Shown: positions 3,544 to 5,054 of the stretch, piece after piece
Position numbering within the stretch: position 1 is the stretch's first letter
Layout of the letters: every line of letters starts with the position of its first letter
Origin: Thermoplasmata archaeon
GTDB taxonomy: Archaea > Thermoplasmatota > E2 > DHVEG-1 > B18-G2
NCBI GenBank assembly: GCA_021163455.1
Contig: JAGGWT010000046.1
Location: 1-5,054, forward strand
DNA: 5,054 nucleotides
Reading direction: 5' to 3'
Made by a program: the position numbers and the translations under genes
Notes under the pieces: model-generated
The model's input: only the letters and a program-made list of their open reading frames with translations
Databases searched by the model: none
What the model was told of the DNA's origin: nothing

Positions 3544-5054
3544 ATGAGAAGAACATGGATTAAACATCTGAGCCTGGTCTCTATGCTTATCATAGCATCT
3601 GTGTCTCTCCCTATGTTCACAGTGTCGGATGAGGCGGCAATACCTTCTACGAGAGCGGAGATTCCAACATGGTACAAAGGTGACAGATGGACTTATGAGG
3701 GAGAAATTCACGGGTCCGGTGAAAACTGGACGATGGACGCAAGTCTCAAAGATGTCGTGTGCAAGATACTGGGTATTGAAAGTGTGACTGTTAATAGTAC
3801 AACCTATTTATGCTACAAAATGAACATAACAGGTGCAATAGAAGGGAACTTCACATGGAACATGGTGCCAGGTAGGATTGAAGGAGTAATAGAAGGAACA
3901 TCCTATTACAGAATCGCTGATCTCTGCCAGGTAAAATCAGAAATGCATTCCTATGGAGAAATTCAGCTCGTGTTGCCACATGAATATGATTTTACATCAA
4001 CGACAACCTTCAATCCACCCGCCGAGTATTTTGATTTTCCGATAAAGATCAGTGAAGAGTGGGAAACATCATCTGAGATGCATATGGAGGGTCACGTTTA
4101 CATACAGGATCTCTATGACAACGATATATCTGCTACAAGTTGGGCCAATAAAACTCTCAGTTGCCCAAGCAGACAATCCATCAGCACGCCGGCTGGCGTG
4201 TTCAATGCATTTCTGATTACTGACGGTGGAGAGAACGATTCATATTATTCGCCGGATGTTGGGAATATAGTGGCTGGTTCTATATACTACAATAACGGGA
4301 ACGACACTGTTGCTGGTTATATAGTGTTAAAGTCATTCCACAGGGCGACCCAGCCGATAACAGTAACGCTGAAACTACTCCCATGTGAGTTTATTCCTGG
4401 AGAGACCGTCAAAATCTACGGTGATGTAAAATACACCGATACTGGAGAGCCGATAGAGAATGCGGATGTTGTGATATCCATACCAATTCTTGAAGAAAGC
4501 TTCACGGTTTCAACCAACGAGACAGGTTATTATGAAAAAATATTCAATCCCCAGGCATTTTACGATAACACCCCATCGCCCATCGAAATCGGATCAGATG
4601 GAGTTATAGCAAAATGCACTGTAGACTCCAAGGAGGGCTACAGGGTAAGAACACTCGTTTGCATAGACCATGATACTCCTCCAGAGAAGCCACAGTATAT
4701 CATAGGTGTGAAAAAAGGATACACAAATGAGAGTTATGTATTCTCAAGTTATGCTTATGACCTGAACTATGATCCTATGTACTACAAGTTCTCATGGGGC
4801 GACGGAACGGAAACAGAATGGATAGGAGCAGTTGAGGCAGAAACCCTCTGTGGTACGCAAAAGGTATGGAATGAGTCTGGATCTTTTGAGGTGAAGGTAA
4901 AGGCAAAAGATTTCAGAGGAGCAGAGAGTCCATGGTCTAACCCATTCGTGGTGGAGATAAAACCACAACTCTTTGTTGATATTGATGGACCTTATCATGC
5001 TCTGCCGGGCGAGCCGGTAACATTCAACACGACCGTGTATGGAGGATATCAGCC
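3544..5054 (+). CDS. Secreted PKD/Ig-like domain surface glycoprotein, 5' part
   Basis: An open frame of 503 codons without a stop, cut by the right edge. Residues 1 to about 29 form a signal peptide (M-R-R-T-W-I-K-H then a hydrophobic run). Residues 40-265 form a beta-rich domain with W-Y-K-G-D-R-W-T-Y-E (43-52) and T-P-A-G-V-F-N-A-F (215-223), resembling the 'TPAG-T-F' motif of uncharacterised archaeal surface proteins. Residues 270-377 look like an Ig/carboxypeptidase-regulatory-like domain (P-G-E-T-V-K-I-Y-G, then T-G-E-P-I-E-N-A-D-V). Residues 379-472 look like a PKD-type domain with the W-G-D-G-T signature at 418-422, and a second begins at 474 (D-G-P-Y ... P-G-E-P-V-T-F-N). Eleven N-X-S/T sequons and eight cysteines (73, 90, 128, 207, 281, 358, 373, 436) fit a glycosylated, disulfide-bonded external protein. 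The likely role is cell surface, adhesion or binding; no catalytic domain is visible in this part. The C-terminus, and so the anchor type, is unseen. Confidence 0.82.
   Translation, partial: MRRTWIKHLSLVSMLIIASVSLPMFTVSDEAAIPSTRAEIPTWYKGDRWTYEGEIHGSGENWTMDASLKDVVCKILGIESVTVNSTTYLCYKMNITGAIEGNFTWNMVPGRIEGVIEGTSYYRIADLCQVKSEMHSYGEIQLVLPHEYDFTSTTTFNPPAEYFDFPIKISEEWETSSEMHMEGHVYIQDLYDNDISATSWANKTLSCPSRQSISTPAGVFNAFLITDGGENDSYYSPDVGNIVAGSIYYNNGNDTVAGYIVLKSFHRATQPITVTLKLLPCEFIPGETVKIYGDVKYTDTGEPIENADVVISIPILEESFTVSTNETGYYEKIFNPQAFYDNTPSPIEIGSDGVIAKCTVDSKEGYRVRTLVCIDHDTPPEKPQYIIGVKKGYTNESYVFSSYAYDLNYDPMYYKFSWGDGTETEWIGAVEAETLCGTQKVWNESGSFEVKVKAKDFRGAESPWSNPFVVEIKPQLFVDIDGPYHALPGEPVTFNTTVYGGYQ

Noticed and set aside
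3523..3711. Minus-strand open frame of 62 codons over the start of the surface-protein gene
   Set aside because: It is antisense to the signal peptide region of a gene with a complete promoter, SD and signal sequence.
4792..4998. Minus-strand open frame of 68 codons inside the surface-protein gene
   Set aside because: It is antisense to the PKD W-G-D-G-T motif region and has no features of its own.

Overview
This window looks archaeal, most likely from a euryarchaeal lineage and possibly near Thermoplasmata; the lineage is an inference and no marker gene fixes it. The evidence is as follows. Good TATA-like boxes lie about 25-28 bases before start codons that have no leader or Shine-Dalgarno (SD) site. 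Other genes carry SD sites matching the archaeal 16S tail (GGAGGTGA). AGA/AGG and ATA codons are heavily used. There are exported proteins rich in N-X-S/T sequons, and a large PKD/Ig-like surface protein.

Layout. Positions 1-2411 hold a tightly packed minus-strand operon, in transcription order: a membrane-anchored protein with a molybdopterin-oxidoreductase-like (sulfite-oxidase-like) fold (1833-2411); a small Bud32/RIO/APH-type kinase (1139-1840, overlapping the first gene by 8 bases); a second, shorter anchored protein of the same molybdopterin-like type (702-1112); a polytopic membrane protein (69-701, whose start abuts the previous stop); and the first residues of a 4Fe-4S ferredoxin-type protein that runs off the left edge. 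Diverging from it on the plus strand is a DUF72/YecE-family gene (2464-3213). The 52-base gap between the two start codons contains a self-complementary TATA box, TTTTAAAA, spaced to serve both directions.

Positions 3214-3543 form a 330-base gap. It holds a GC-rich structured segment: a 9-bp inverted repeat stacked on a 4-bp hairpin, a G-rich plus strand that is C-rich on the minus strand, T-tracts at both ends, and a palindromic TATA box. This may be a small RNA gene, a terminator, or both. From 3544 to the right edge runs the open 5' part of a secreted surface protein with a signal peptide, an N-terminal beta-rich domain, an Ig/carboxypeptidase-regulatory-like domain and PKD-type domains.

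How the genes may work together (inference): the minus-strand operon combines two outward-facing anchored domains, a multi-helix membrane protein and an iron-sulfur protein. This suggests a membrane-associated redox or metal/cofactor module, with a cytoplasmic kinase-like protein embedded in it. I do not recognise this five-gene combination as a named system, and it is the best candidate here for something undescribed.
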